Assembly: GCF_020883535.1 (NCBI RefSeq)
Contig: NZ_CP086654.1
Coordinates: forward strand, 992,001 to 1,056,000
DNA length: 64,000 bases
Reading direction: 5' to 3'
Source: Staphylococcus ratti
GTDB taxonomy: Bacteria > Bacillota > Bacilli > Staphylococcales > Staphylococcaceae
This document shows positions 30,972 through 41,813 of this stretch, piece after piece (the first letter of the stretch is position 1; the number at the start of each line of letters is the position of its first letter). A program made the translations under genes and the position numbers. Below the pieces are notes generated by a model that worked only from the letters and a program-made list of their open reading frames with translations, made no database searches and was not told the DNA's origin.

Positions 30972-31385
30972 TTATTTTACAATTAGAACTGGGATTTTAG
31001 CGCGTTTAGCGACTTTATGACTTACGCTTCCCAAAACGAACTTTTTAGCCGCTTCGGCTTTTCTATTGCTTACAACGACAATGTCGTAACGACCGCTATT
31101 AGCATAAGCAACGATTTTTTCTTTAGGGTTACCACGCTCAATAATGACTTCATATTGAATATGATCCGCTTCTAATTGTGCTTTCGTAGCTTGCATTTTG
31201 TCATCACGAACTTTTTTGAGTTCATTGATATGTGTACCCATACGAACAGAGGCTTGAACATCTTGTTCACCGATGACATGAAGTAATGTCACTAATGTTT
31301 CATCATCTGCTAACTTTTTGACTTCTTCAATTGCTTTAGCATTTTTTAAATCAGGATCAACAGCTAATAAAATATGTTTGTGCAT
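30972..31385 (-). CDS. universal stress protein, degenerate nucleotide motif
   Basis: 137 residues of UspA fold (ILLAVDPDLKNAKA at the start). The position of the ATP motif reads SNRKAEAAKKFVLGS: both of the first two glycines are replaced while the final GS is kept, so ATP binding may be weak or lost. Cytoplasmic, role unknown. GGAGG precedes the ATG, and the gene diverges from the CBS-domain regulator. Confidence 0.88.
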   Translation of the reverse strand: MHKHILLAVDPDLKNAKAIEEVKKLADDETLVTLLHVIGEQDVQASVRMGTHINELKKVRDDKMQATKAQLEADHIQYEVIIERGNPKEKIVAYANSGRYDIVVVSNRKAEAAKKFVLGSVSHKVAKRAKIPVLIVK

Positions 31386-31468
31386 AAGAGTTCCTCCTTT
31401 TTATTTTATTGTAAACAAAACATTTGCTGATTTCCATTAAATATCATCCAGAAAGGATAGGATTCTCT

Positions 31469-31498
31469 TTCACATCACAGTATAAAAAAAGGTATAAT
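31469..31498 (+). promoter_or_regulatory. promoter of the CBS-nrnA-dnaE operon
   Basis: TTCACA at 31469-31474 and TATAAT at 31493-31498, spacer 18 bases. It is the only good promoter seen before the three close-packed genes. Confidence 0.65.
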
Positions 31499-31570
31499 AG
31501 ATAGGACAAAAACATCTATAACGAAAAGGGATTATTTTAAAATTGATACATATGGTTGAGGTAATTTAAA

Positions 31571-32866
31571 ATGACAAAACATGAACAAATTATAAAGCAT
31601 ATAGAGAAACTTTCTATCGGTCAAAAAATATCAGTTCGTAAAATCGCAAAAGATTTAGATGTTTCAGAAGGAACGGCTTACCGTGCGATTAAAGATGCGG
31701 GACAACGTGGGCTTGTGGCGACTATTGACCGAGTAGGGACGGTGCGTATCGAAAAAAAGTCACGTGAACAGTTAGATGTATTAACCTTTGGTGAAATTGC
31801 TAAAATCATCGATGGACAAATTATCGCGGGACGTGGAGGACAATTTAATTCACTAACAAAATTTGCAATTGGCGCCATGGAACTTGAAAACGTAGTGAAT
31901 TATGTATCGAAAAACACATTACTCATTGTTGGGAATAGAGAAGATGTTCAAAAAGCAGCTTTAAAAAAAGGGAGCGCCGTTTTAATTACTGGTGGATTCG
32001 ATGCCTCGAATGAGATTAAGCATTATGCGGATGAACACGAGTTGCCAATCATTTCGTCTAATTACGATACGTTTATGGTAGCGAACATCATTAACCGAGC
32101 GATGTATAATAAAATGATAAAAAAAGAAATATTATTAGTGGAAGATATCGTCATTCCATTAGAAGAAACGTCTTATTTGTTTGATTCTATGTCGGTAGAA
32201 GAAGTAAGTAAAAAGGCTCAGGAAACAGGGCATTCGCGTTTTCCTGTCGTTGATAAAGAAATGAAATTAACGGGTATTATTACAAGTAAAGACATTTTAA
32301 GTCAGTCCCCTTTAGTACAATTGAATAAAGTAATGTCAAGGCCTCCAATGAGTGCTCAGTTAAGCACGACTGTTGCGAGTTGTGCCCATTCAATGATTTG
32401 GGAGGGTATTGAATTACTACCTGTCACTTCTGCTGATCGAAAACTGATAGGTGTCATTTCTCGTGAAGATGTATTAAAAGCAATGCAGATTGCGGGGCGT
32501 CAACCGCAAGTTGGAGAGACGATTAACGATCAAGTTGCTAAACATATTGATATTCGTAATAATCAAATTCATGTTGAAATTACGCCGCAATTAACGAACC
32601 AGTTTGGAACGTTGAGTAAATCTGTTTCTGTGGCAATCATTGAAGAAACGATTAAATATGTGATGCGTAAACATAAGAAACTTGAAGTGATGATTGAAAG
32701 TCTCAATATTTTTTATATCAAAACCGTACAAATCGAGAATGAGGTTGAAGTTCTGTATAATATACTAGATATGGGACGTAACTTTGCGAAGTTAGAAGTA
32801 ATGATGCAAAGTGGACAACAACCAGTTGCTAAAGCTTTATTGATGTGTCAATTATTAGATAGTTAG
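31571..32866 (+). CDS. HTH-DRTGG-CBS-hotdog regulator (YtoI-like)
   Basis: 431 residues in four parts: an N-terminal winged-helix DNA-binding region (about 1-60, VRKIAKDLDVSEGTAYRAIKDAG), a DRTGG domain (about 70-175), a pair of CBS domains (about 190-310, with RFPVVDKEMKLTGIITSKDIL and LIGVISREDVL), and a C-terminal hotdog-fold thioesterase-like domain (about 335-430). This is the Bacillus YtoI architecture. CBS pairs bind adenine nucleotides, so it may sense energy charge or a cyclic dinucleotide, but no ligand or target is known. nrnA follows within a few bases. Confidence 0.87.
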   Translation: MTKHEQIIKHIEKLSIGQKISVRKIAKDLDVSEGTAYRAIKDAGQRGLVATIDRVGTVRIEKKSREQLDVLTFGEIAKIIDGQIIAGRGGQFNSLTKFAIGAMELENVVNYVSKNTLLIVGNREDVQKAALKKGSAVLITGGFDASNEIKHYADEHELPIISSNYDTFMVANIINRAMYNKMIKKEILLVEDIVIPLEETSYLFDSMSVEEVSKKAQETGHSRFPVVDKEMKLTGIITSKDILSQSPLVQLNKVMSRPPMSAQLSTTVASCAHSMIWEGIELLPVTSADRKLIGVISREDVLKAMQIAGRQPQVGETINDQVAKHIDIRNNQIHVEITPQLTNQFGTLSKSVSVAIIEETIKYVMRKHKKLEVMIESLNIFYIKTVQIENEVEVLYNILDMGRNFAKLEVMMQSGQQPVAKALLMCQLLDS

Positions 32867-32878
32867 GAAGTGCTAAAT

Positions 32879-33814
32879 ATGAATACTTTTGAAGACATTC
32901 AGTTAAAAATAAAAGAATATCAAACAATTATTATTCATCGACATGTAAGACCAGATCCCGATGCATTAGGATCCCAAACAGGCTTACAAAAATATATACA
33001 AGCAAAATATCCTGAAAAACATGTTTATTGCGTGGGGAGTGATGAACCAACGCTCTCTTTATTTGGAAAAATGGATAGTGTTGATGATACGTTATATGAA
33101 AATGCACTAGTCATTGTATGTGATACAGCGAATGCGCCTAGAATTGATGATCATCGCTATGATAAAGGAAATTATCTTATCAAAATTGATCATCATCCAC
33201 CGGTCGACAATTATGGCATGCTTAACTATGTAGATACATCTTCATCATCCACAAGCGAGATTATTTTTTCTATGATTCATGCAGCACAAGATGAGCAGTT
33301 GATTAATAAAGCGATCGCTTCTGCACTCTACTTAGGTATCGTGGGAGACACCGGTCGCTTTTTATTCAATAATACTACGCCACACACAATGAATGCGGCA
33401 GCCACACTTTTAGAACAAGATATTGATCACCATGATTTATTAAACAAAATGGCGGAAAAAGAACCATATTTACTTGCTTTTCAAGGCTATGTACTACAAA
33501 ATTTCCAATTGGATGAAGATGGCTTTTGTAAAGTTCAAATTACAAACGATATTTTAAAAACCTATCAAATTCCACCTAATGAAGCTTCATTATTTGTCAA
33601 TGCGGTTGCTGAAATCAAAGGGTTACGCATTTGGGTTTTTGCCGTTGATGAAGGCACTGAAATTCGTTGTCGCATTCGTTCGAAAGGAATTGTGATTAAT
33701 GATGTTGCGCAAGCTTTTGGTGGTGGAGGTCACCCTAATGCATCCGGTGTATCTGTGGACAGTTGGGATGCATTTGAATCGTTAGCACAAGCTTTAAAAG
33801 AAAAATTGTCGTAA
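32879..33814 (+). CDS. nrnA: bifunctional nanoRNase / pAp phosphatase NrnA
   Basis: 311 residues from the ATG at 32879. A GTG at 32870 is in frame but lies too near AGGAAG. DHH-DHHA1 phosphoesterase: [30 protein letters not shown] (the DHH) and the DHHA1 glycine motif [11 protein letters not shown]. It degrades two- to five-base RNAs and hydrolyses 3'-phosphoadenosine 5'-phosphate, linking RNA decay to sulfur metabolism. In an operon between the CBS regulator and dnaE. Confidence 0.93.
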   Translation: MNTFEDIQLKIKEYQTIIIHRHVRPDPDALGSQTGLQKYIQAKYPEKHVYCVGSDEPTLSLFGKMDSVDDTLYENALVIVCDTANAPRIDDHRYDKGNYLIKIDHHPPVDNYGMLNYVDTSSSSTSEIIFSMIHAAQDEQLINKAIASALYLGIVGDTGRFLFNNTTPHTMNAAATLLEQDIDHHDLLNKMAEKEPYLLAFQGYVLQNFQLDEDGFCKVQITNDILKTYQIPPNEASLFVNAVAEIKGLRIWVFAVDEGTEIRCRIRSKGIVINDVAQAFGGGGHPNASGVSVDSWDAFESLAQALKEKLS

Positions 33815-33832
33815 AGGTAAGGAGGATTTGCA

Positions 33833-36800
33833 ATGGTTGCACATTTAAATATCCATACATCATATGATTTGCTCAACTCAAGTATTAGAATCGAACGGAT
33901 CGTTTCAAAAGCAAAGCAAGAAGGTTATGCAGCCATTGCAATTACCGACCTTAACGTGATGTATGGCGTGCCTCAATTTTTTGATGCATGTTTAAAAGCA
34001 AATATTCAACCTATTTTAGGGCTGACGCTCTATGTAACAGACGATTTAGTAGAGAAAGAAGCTGTGCTTTTAGCAAAAAATAACGACGGGTTAAAGCGTC
34101 TTTTCAAATTGTCTTCAGATATTAATACAAAGCGTCTACGTCATATTAATATCTATGATTTGCCCGAATACATAGAAGATACAGTAGTGATATTTAAAGC
34201 ATTGACACATGAAACAGCCACATGGCTTGATAACGTTCCGAAATCTACCTCTGTTTATGTAGACCACCTTTCCAATATTAGTACTATTCCAAAAGTATGG
34301 ATTGAATCCGCATTTTATGAAAGTCCGAGTGATGCGGATACGGTAGAAGTGTTAGGTGCGATTCGGGATAATACGAAAGTGAATTTAGTGGAACAATCAA
34401 TATCTAAGCAACAACATTTTAAAACAATAGATGAGCTTACCCATATGAATCTTCAGCAACAATGGCTTGAAGCGACGGATGAAATCGCTCAACTATGCGA
34501 AGCGACATTAACATACCATCAACCACTATTGCCTGAATTCAGCACACCTCAAGGTATGACTTCAGACGATTATTTATGGGAACAGCTTCAATCTGCAATG
34601 AAAAAAAAACAACTCAACCAAAATGCATATCAACAACGTGTGGTGCATGAATTCAATACGATTAAAGCGATGGGGTATAGCGACTACTTTTTAATCGTTA
34701 GTGATTTGATTAATTATGCTAAAAATAACGGTGTTATGGTTGGGCCAGGTCGTGGTTCTTCAGCAGGTTCTTTAGTCAGTTATTTATTAAACATTACGAC
34801 GATTGATCCATTGAAATATGATTTGCTATTTGAACGTTTTTTAAATCCAGAACGTGTGACTATGCCAGATATAGATATTGATTTTGAAGACACTCAAAGA
34901 GAAAAAGTCATTCACTATGTGCAAGAAAAATATGGTGCTTTTAAAGTTGCAGGTATTGTTACATTCGGCCATTTACTTGCTAAAGCTGTTGCGCGTGATG
35001 TCGGACGTGTTATGGGCTTTGACGAAGCAACATTAAGTGAAGCATCAAAACTTATTCCAAGTAAATTAGGTGTCACGTTAAAAGATGCCTATGCAACAGA
35101 GGCTTTTAAACAATTTGTACATCGAAACCACAGACATGAGCAGTGGTTTGAATTATGTAAAAAACTTGAGGGACTACCTCGTAATACTTCGACGCACGCG
35201 GCAGGTGTTATCGTCAATGATCAACCATTATATGAAACGATCCCTTTAACCCAAGGTGAAACAGGTGTTTTAACACAATGGACAATGACAGAAGCGGAGC
35301 GAATTGGACTATTAAAAATAGACTTTTTAGGTTTACGTAACTTAACAATTATTCACCAAGTGATGAAACAAGTTCAAAAAGATACAGGCGTTGCTATTGA
35401 TATAGAACGTATTCCTTTTAACGATGCAGCGGTGTTTCAATTGTTATCTAAAGGAGATACAACAGGCATTTTCCAACTTGAGTCAGAAGGTGTACGTCGT
35501 GTACTTCAAAAATTAAAACCTCAGCATTTTGAGGATATTGTCGCGGTCACCTCATTGTATCGTCCTGGTCCAATGGAAGAAATACCGACATATATAAAAC
35601 GAAGACATAACCCTTCTGAAGTTCAATATTTACATCCGGACTTGGAGCCGATATTAAAACGGACATATGGTGTCATTATTTATCAAGAGCAAATTATGCA
35701 AATCGCAAGTCGCTTCGCAGGCTTTAGCTATGGTGAAGCTGACATTTTAAGACGTGCAATGAGTAAGAAAAACCGTGCAGTTTTGGAAAATGAACGCCAA
35801 CATTTTATTGAAGGGGCAAGTAAAAAAAGTTACTCAAAAGCATTGAGTAAAGAAATTTTTGATTTGATTTTAAAATTTGCGGATTACGGTTTTCCTAGAG
35901 CGCATGCTGTTAGTTATTCTAAAATTGCTTACATCATGACTTACTTAAAAGTACACTATGCACCTTATTTTTATGCGAATATTTTAAGCAATGTGGTAGG
36001 GAACGAAACGAAAACGGCACAAATTATTTTGGAGGCCAAGCAACAACACATTCAAATTAACGGACCTCATATTAATCATAGCCAATGGCGCTATCGTGCA
36101 GTAAAACATCAAATTTACATCTCGTTAGGGGCAATAAAGGGTATTGGCTATCAAAGTGTTCAAACAATCGTTAAAGAGCGAATAGAAAATGGTGCTTATA
36201 AAGATTTCTTTGATTTTTGTCGGCGCATACCTACACGTATCCGTTCTAGGAGATTATTGGAAGCGCTTATTCTTTCAGGAGCAATGGATTGTTTTAAAAA
36301 GAACCGAGCGACCCTTTTGCAATCTATTGATAAAGTAAGTGATATACAATCTGACCTTGATCAAAGCTTTTTAGAAGCTTTTTCCACAACGAAACAAGAA
36401 TATCAAGAAACTGAAGAAATGCCTGAACAGCAGAAATCGGATTATGAAAAACAATATTTAGGCTTTTACGTATCGATGCATCCAGCAGAAAAAGCATTTC
36501 GCGCAAAACAGTATCTTGGTGTTTATCCACTTACAACGAAAGCCCATAACGAACCTATTTTGGTGATGTTGGAAGAGATTAAAGTCATTCGTACTAAAAA
36601 AGGGCAAAAGATGGCGTTTGTAGTATTCAACGATGGTTTGCGTCAAATTGATGGCGTTATATTTCCAAAACTATATCAAACGGTGGAGTCCTCTCTAGAT
36701 ACACAAAGTTTCTATGTCATTGAAGGAAAATTTGAGCAACGTAACAACCAAGTTCAAATTGTCGTGAACCAACTGAATACTTTAAAAGTGTATGAACAAC

Positions 36801-37027
36801 ACAAGTTAGGGTTTGCCAATCAAATCGTCACGCGTGAACACTTATCTGAAGCTAAACAACAATTGTTAAAGCGCACAGTGGTGCAACAAGACAATCAACA
36901 AAATATTTTAAGTGTCTTGTTTTTCGATGATAAAACCAATGCGACTCAAACGCTTGGTTATATTCAGCGAGATGATGTTGAAAGTTTTATTCAAGACTTT
37001 AATCCTGAAAATATAAGATTGTTATAA
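33833..37027 (+). CDS. dnaE: DNA polymerase III alpha subunit DnaE
   Basis: 1064 residues, the expected length. The N-terminal PHP domain (HTSYDLLNSSIRI, ITDLNVMYG) lacks some metal ligands of active PHP domains. The C-family polymerase core has GRGSSAGSLVSY, the catalytic PDIDIDFED (about residues 345-353), and THAAGV. A helix-hairpin-helix region near 780-830 and a C-terminal OB-fold (about 900-980) follow. In Firmicutes DnaE extends primers and works beside PolC, which is not in the window. AAGGAGG lies 6 bases before the ATG, 18 bases after nrnA. Confidence 0.97.
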   Translation: MVAHLNIHTSYDLLNSSIRIERIVSKAKQEGYAAIAITDLNVMYGVPQFFDACLKANIQPILGLTLYVTDDLVEKEAVLLAKNNDGLKRLFKLSSDINTKRLRHINIYDLPEYIEDTVVIFKALTHETATWLDNVPKSTSVYVDHLSNISTIPKVWIESAFYESPSDADTVEVLGAIRDNTKVNLVEQSISKQQHFKTIDELTHMNLQQQWLEATDEIAQLCEATLTYHQPLLPEFSTPQGMTSDDYLWEQLQSAMKKKQLNQNAYQQRVVHEFNTIKAMGYSDYFLIVSDLINYAKNNGVMVGPGRGSSAGSLVSYLLNITTIDPLKYDLLFERFLNPERVTMPDIDIDFEDTQREKVIHYVQEKYGAFKVAGIVTFGHLLAKAVARDVGRVMGFDEATLSEASKLIPSKLGVTLKDAYATEAFKQFVHRNHRHEQWFELCKKLEGLPRNTSTHAAGVIVNDQPLYETIPLTQGETGVLTQWTMTEAERIGLLKIDFLGLRNLTIIHQVMKQVQKDTGVAIDIERIPFNDAAVFQLLSKGDTTGIFQLESEGVRRVLQKLKPQHFEDIVAVTSLYRPGPMEEIPTYIKRRHNPSEVQYLHPDLEPILKRTYGVIIYQEQIMQIASRFAGFSYGEADILRRAMSKKNRAVLENERQHFIEGASKKSYSKALSKEIFDLILKFADYGFPRAHAVSYSKIAYIMTYLKVHYAPYFYANILSNVVGNETKTAQIILEAKQQHIQINGPHINHSQWRYRAVKHQIYISLGAIKGIGYQSVQTIVKERIENGAYKDFFDFCRRIPTRIRSRRLLEALILSGAMDCFKKNRATLLQSIDKVSDIQSDLDQSFLEAFSTTKQEYQETEEMPEQQKSDYEKQYLGFYVSMHPAEKAFRAKQYLGVYPLTTKAHNEPILVMLEEIKVIRTKKGQKMAFVVFNDGLRQIDGVIFPKLYQTVESSLDTQSFYVIEGKFEQRNNQVQIVVNQLNTLKVYEQHKLGFANQIVTREHLSEAKQQLLKRTVVQQDNQQNILSVLFFDDKTNATQTLGYIQRDDVESFIQDFNPENIRLL

Positions 37028-37145
37028 AAGGGTTGGAAATGTAATTTATATATCAATTTTTAAAGACCTATAGTATAATGACGTTTAAGTTCGACTGTTT
37101 AAGCAGTTATCAAAATGAGACAGTAAAAATGGGAGTTGATAGTGA

Positions 37146-38375
37146 ATGTCTTTAAGAGACGATGCTTTGCATATGCATAAAGAAAACCATGGGAAATTAG
37201 GCGTAGCACCTAAAGTGAAAGTAACGAATAAGGAAGAACTTAGCTTAGCTTATTCACCAGGTGTTGCAGAACCTTGTAAAGATATCCATGAACAACCTGA
37301 AAAGGTTTATGATTATACAATGAAAAGTAACACAGTTGCAGTAATTTCTGATGGTACAGCAGTTTTAGGGTTGGGCAACATTGGTGCTGAGGCAAGTATC
37401 CCAGTAATGGAAGGTAAAGCAGTTTTATTTAAAAGCTTTTCAGGTGTTGACGGCATTCCATTATCCCTTTCAACGACAGATACAGAAGAAATTATTCGTA
37501 CCGTTAAGCTTTTAGAACCTAACTTTGGCGGTATTAATTTAGAAGATATTTCTGCGCCACGCTGTTTTGAAATCGAAGAACGCTTAAAAAAAGAAACAAA
37601 AATTCCAGTGTTTCATGATGATCAGCACGGGACAGCAATTGTTACAATGGCTGGACTAATGAATGCATTACGCATCGTTAACAAAGATATTGCAGATATC
37701 CGCGTCGTTTTAAATGGTGCCGGTGCTGCAGGTATTGCTATTGTCAAATTGTTATATTCTTACGGCGTGCGTAATATGATTATGTGTGATTCACAAGGCG
37801 CTATTTATGAAGGGCGTCCTCACGGAATGAACCCAACAAAAGCGTTTGTTGCAAAGTGGACAAATAAAGATAAAATCAACGGCAAATTAGCGGATGTTAT
37901 TGAAGGCGCAGATGTATTTATCGGCGTATCAGTAGCTAATATTTTAACTGAAGAAATGGTTGAAACAATGGCTAATGACCCAATTATTTTTGCAATGGCA
38001 AATCCTAACCCTGAAATTACTCCAAATCTTGCCAAAAAAGCAGGTGCTAAAGTTATCGGAACTGGTCGATCAGACTTTCCAAACCAAATTAACAATGTGT
38101 TAGCATTTCCGGGCATTTTCAGAGGCGCGTTAGATGTACGTGCGACACACATTAATGAAAAAATGAAACAAGCAGCAGTAAAAGCAATTGCGAGCTTAAT
38201 CACTGAAGATGAATTGAATTCTGACTATGTGATACCTGGCCCATTTGATAAACGGGTTGCGCCATCTGTAGCGAGAGAAGTTGCTAGAGCGGCGATGGAA
38301 TCAGGAGTGGCAAGAATAGACGTCGATCCTGAAGAGATTTATCAAAAGACATTAGCATTAACTGACCTTAAATAA
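37146..38375 (+). CDS. NAD(P)-dependent malic enzyme (YtsJ-like)
   Basis: 409 residues. The compact bacterial malic enzyme: SLAYSPGVAEPCKDI, VFHDDQHGTAIV, NAD-binding LNGAGAAGIAIVKLL, and ANPNPEITP. It decarboxylates malate to pyruvate, giving NAD(P)H. Directly upstream of accD-accA as in Bacillus, where ytsJ-accDA-pfkA-pyk is the order, suggesting it feeds reductant and carbon to fatty-acid synthesis. A TATAAT at 37074-37079 is the probable -10 box, with a weak -35. It is 34 bases from accD, so they are probably co-transcribed. Confidence 0.93.
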   Translation: MSLRDDALHMHKENHGKLGVAPKVKVTNKEELSLAYSPGVAEPCKDIHEQPEKVYDYTMKSNTVAVISDGTAVLGLGNIGAEASIPVMEGKAVLFKSFSGVDGIPLSLSTTDTEEIIRTVKLLEPNFGGINLEDISAPRCFEIEERLKKETKIPVFHDDQHGTAIVTMAGLMNALRIVNKDIADIRVVLNGAGAAGIAIVKLLYSYGVRNMIMCDSQGAIYEGRPHGMNPTKAFVAKWTNKDKINGKLADVIEGADVFIGVSVANILTEEMVETMANDPIIFAMANPNPEITPNLAKKAGAKVIGTGRSDFPNQINNVLAFPGIFRGALDVRATHINEKMKQAAVKAIASLITEDELNSDYVIPGPFDKRVAPSVAREVARAAMESGVARIDVDPEEIYQKTLALTDLK

Positions 38376-38409
38376 CTCAGAGAGATAAAGGTAGTGTGGA
38401 GGTATATGT

Positions 38410-39270
38410 ATGTTTAAAGATTTTTTCAACAGAAATTCAAAGAAGAAAAAATATGTGACGGTGCAGGATTCAAAACAAAACGATGTTCCTGAAGGGATTA
38501 TGACAAAATGCCCTAATTGTAAAAAAATCATGTATACAAAGGAACTCACAGAAAACCTCAATGTTTGTTTTAATTGTGACCACCACATTCCATTGTCTGC
38601 GCATAGTCGCATTGAGGCAATTTCTGATAAAGACACGTTTAATGAATTTGATAAAGGAATGACCTCTGCCAATCCTTTAAATTTTCCTGGTTATGAAGAA
38701 AAATTGGAAAAAGACCAAACTAAAACGGGGTTGTATGAAGCTGTTGTAACAGGGACGGCTAGCATTAACGGCATTAAGTTTGGCGTAGGTGTGATGGACT
38801 CACGTTTTAGAATGGGAAGCATGGGATCGGTTGTTGGAGAAAAGATATGTAGAATTGTTGATTATTGTACAGAGCATCGTTTGCCATTTGTATTGTTTAC
38901 AGCTTCAGGTGGCGCACGTATGCAAGAAGGTATTATCTCATTGATGCAAATGGCTAAAACAAGTGTCTCTTTAGAAAAACATTCTGAAGCGGGTCTATTG
39001 TTTATTTCATATATGACGCATCCTACAACAGGTGGCGTATCAGCAAGTTTTGCGTCGGTTGGAGATATTAATTTAGCAGAACCTAAAGCGTTAATCGGTT
39101 TTGCGGGACGTAGAGTTATTGAACAAACGATTAATGAAAAATTGCCAGATGACTTTCAAACTGCTGAATTTTTACTTGAGCACGGTCAACTTGACAAAGT
39201 TGTACATCGAAGCGAAATGAAACAAACATTGGCACAGTTATTTGAAATGCATCGTGAGGTGAAGTCATAA
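38410..39270 (+). CDS. accD: acetyl-CoA carboxylase carboxyltransferase subunit beta
   Basis: 286 residues. The N-terminal C4 zinc ribbon ([13 protein letters not shown]...CFNCDHH, about residues 36-58) precedes a crotonase-like carboxyltransferase domain with [11 protein letters not shown] and GRRVIEQT. With AccA it transfers the carboxyl group from biotin-BCCP to acetyl-CoA to make malonyl-CoA. Its TAA overlaps the accA ATG by one base, giving strict coupling of the two subunits. Confidence 0.98.
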   Translation: MFKDFFNRNSKKKKYVTVQDSKQNDVPEGIMTKCPNCKKIMYTKELTENLNVCFNCDHHIPLSAHSRIEAISDKDTFNEFDKGMTSANPLNFPGYEEKLEKDQTKTGLYEAVVTGTASINGIKFGVGVMDSRFRMGSMGSVVGEKICRIVDYCTEHRLPFVLFTASGGARMQEGIISLMQMAKTSVSLEKHSEAGLLFISYMTHPTTGGVSASFASVGDINLAEPKALIGFAGRRVIEQTINEKLPDDFQTAEFLLEHGQLDKVVHRSEMKQTLAQLFEMHREVKS

Positions 39271-40214
39271 TGCTAGAATTTGAGAAACCAATTCAAGAAA
39301 TAAAAAATAAAATTGATTCTTTAAAAGAAGCACAGTCTAAAAATGATGTAGACCTTTCTGATGAGATTGACATGTTAGAAGCTGCATTACATGCAGAAAA
39401 AGAGAAAGTTTACACAACTTTAAAACCTTGGGATCGTGTACAAATTGCACGTTTACAAGAGCGACCAACATTGTTAGATTATATCCCTCATATTTTTGAT
39501 GATTTTATAGAATTCCATGGAGATCGAAATTTTAGAGATGATCCTGCTATCATTGGTGGCGTAGCCTACTTTAATGACAAGCCCGTTACAGTCATTGGCC
39601 AACAGCGTGGTAAAGATACGAAAGATAATATATATCGTAATTTTGGCATGGGGCATCCAGAGGGATATCGTAAAGCTTTACGTTTAATGAAACAGGCCGA
39701 AAAATTTAAACGACCTATTTTCACTTTCATAGATACAAAGGGTGCGTATCCGGGTAAAGCGGCTGAAGAACGCGGTCAAAGTGAATCGATTGCACGAAAC
39801 CTCATTGAAATGGCAGGATTGACTGTCCCTGTGATAGCGCTTGTTATAGGTGAAGGTGGTAGTGGTGGCGCACTAGGATTAGGTGTGAGTAATCGTATAT
39901 TAATGCTAGAAAACAGTACTTATTCGGTTATATCTCCTGAAGGTGCTGCTGGAATCTTGTGGAAAGACAGTACGTTAGCAAAAATTGCTGCTGAAACAAT
40001 GAAAATCACGGCTTATGATTTGAAAGAGCTCGACATTATTGACGAAGTCATTAAAGAACCACTTGGCGGCGCGCATCAAGATGTTACGTTACAAGCTGCA
40101 CAAATTAAAGAGAAGTTTGAAGCGCACTTAAAAGACTTTGAAACTATGAGTGCCAATGCAATTAAAGAAGATCGTTTTGAAAAATTTAGACGTATGGGTA
40201 CTTTCGTAGAATAA
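39270..40214 (+). CDS. accA: acetyl-CoA carboxylase carboxyltransferase subunit alpha
   Basis: 314 residues: an N-terminal helical segment of about 40 residues, then a crotonase-type domain with [34 protein letters not shown] and the oxyanion-hole [12 protein letters not shown]. Forms the alpha2beta2 carboxyltransferase with AccD. A hairpin terminator lies just past the stop, separating it from pfkA by about 600 bases. Confidence 0.98.
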   Translation: MLEFEKPIQEIKNKIDSLKEAQSKNDVDLSDEIDMLEAALHAEKEKVYTTLKPWDRVQIARLQERPTLLDYIPHIFDDFIEFHGDRNFRDDPAIIGGVAYFNDKPVTVIGQQRGKDTKDNIYRNFGMGHPEGYRKALRLMKQAEKFKRPIFTFIDTKGAYPGKAAEERGQSESIARNLIEMAGLTVPVIALVIGEGGSGGALGLGVSNRILMLENSTYSVISPEGAAGILWKDSTLAKIAAETMKITAYDLKELDIIDEVIKEPLGGAHQDVTLQAAQIKEKFEAHLKDFETMSANAIKEDRFEKFRRMGTFVE

Positions 40215-40216
40215 CA

Positions 40217-40259
40217 ATAAAAAGGGCGAGGACAACAAAATGTGCTAGCCCTTTATTTT
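40217..40259 (+). terminator. accA terminator
   Basis: Arms AATAAAAAGGGC / GCCCTTTATTTT, with inner pairing, followed by T-rich sequence. Confidence 0.8.
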
Positions 40260-40361
40260 GTATACTGAAATAGTAATATAGGGTTTAAAATGATTAAAGT
40301 AGATCTTAGGGCGTCTAATTATATAGAGTTATACTGTTATAAATAATGCATTTTGTTATTG

Positions 40362-40390
40362 TTTGAAAATTTTCATTGGAATGTTATACT
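40362..40390 (+). promoter_or_regulatory. strong orphan promoter upstream of the predicted small RNA
   Basis: TTGAAA at 40362-40367, TATACT at 40385-40390, 17-base spacer, with an extended -10 (TGT before TATACT). No coding region starts within reach of it. Confidence 0.75.
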
Positions 40391-40396
40391 CAAATA

Positions 40397-40490
40397 GTAT
40401 ATGATTCATTGTAAAGCTGTATATTGCTTGGCGTAGCTAGTATTATCGCGGTCTTATGGGTATTTCATAAGATTGCGATTTTAGTTTGTG
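40397..40490 (+). ncRNA. predicted small RNA, about 94 nt
   Basis: The predicted transcript starts at about 40397 and ends at an intrinsic terminator: a 14-base-pair stem, ATCGCGGTCTTATG (40445-40458) with CATAAGATTGCGAT (40466-40479), where two G-U wobbles keep pairing in RNA. The loop has 7 bases and TTTTAGTTTG follows. The first ATG inside gives only an 11-codon frame with no ribosome binding site. It could be a free small RNA or an attenuated leader of pfkA 330 bases downstream. I do not recognise it as a named staphylococcal RNA. Confidence 0.55.
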
Positions 40491-40683
40491 TCATCATTTA
40501 CATTAGATTATTAATTATTGAGAGGCTTTAAAAGCGCGCAATACGTTTCAAAGTGATTATTTTCTTGCGTATTAAATGCTTCTACATTTAATTGTATATG
40601 GCTTAAAAATGATTTGATTATGACATATTGATTGCCTATTTTCACCCGAATAGAATGACATATATTGCTTTGTGAAAACACAT

Positions 40684-40745
40684 ATGAAAACGTGTAATAT
40701 GAACGTTTGTTGACAATTTGACATTAAACCGTTTTCATCTATCGA
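40684..40745 (+). promoter_or_regulatory. pfkA promoter region with cre-like sites
   Basis: ATGAAAACG (40684-40692) and CGTTTTCAT (40730-40738) are a 9-base inverted repeat flanking two overlapping -35-like TTGACA boxes (40710-40715 and 40718-40723). The right site read in full, TTAAACCGTTTTCA, matches 12 of 14 positions of the palindromic cre TGAAARCGYTTTCA. The -10 is weak (TATCGA at 40740). A CcpA role is inferred. Confidence 0.45.
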
Positions 40746-40797
40746 AGCCTCTTTTTTTAATGGATTGCCCTTATGATTTATGTTATTTTTAAAGTAA

Positions 40798-41796
<999 letters not shown>

Positions 41797-41813
41797 TATT
41801 AGGAGGCATTGCC

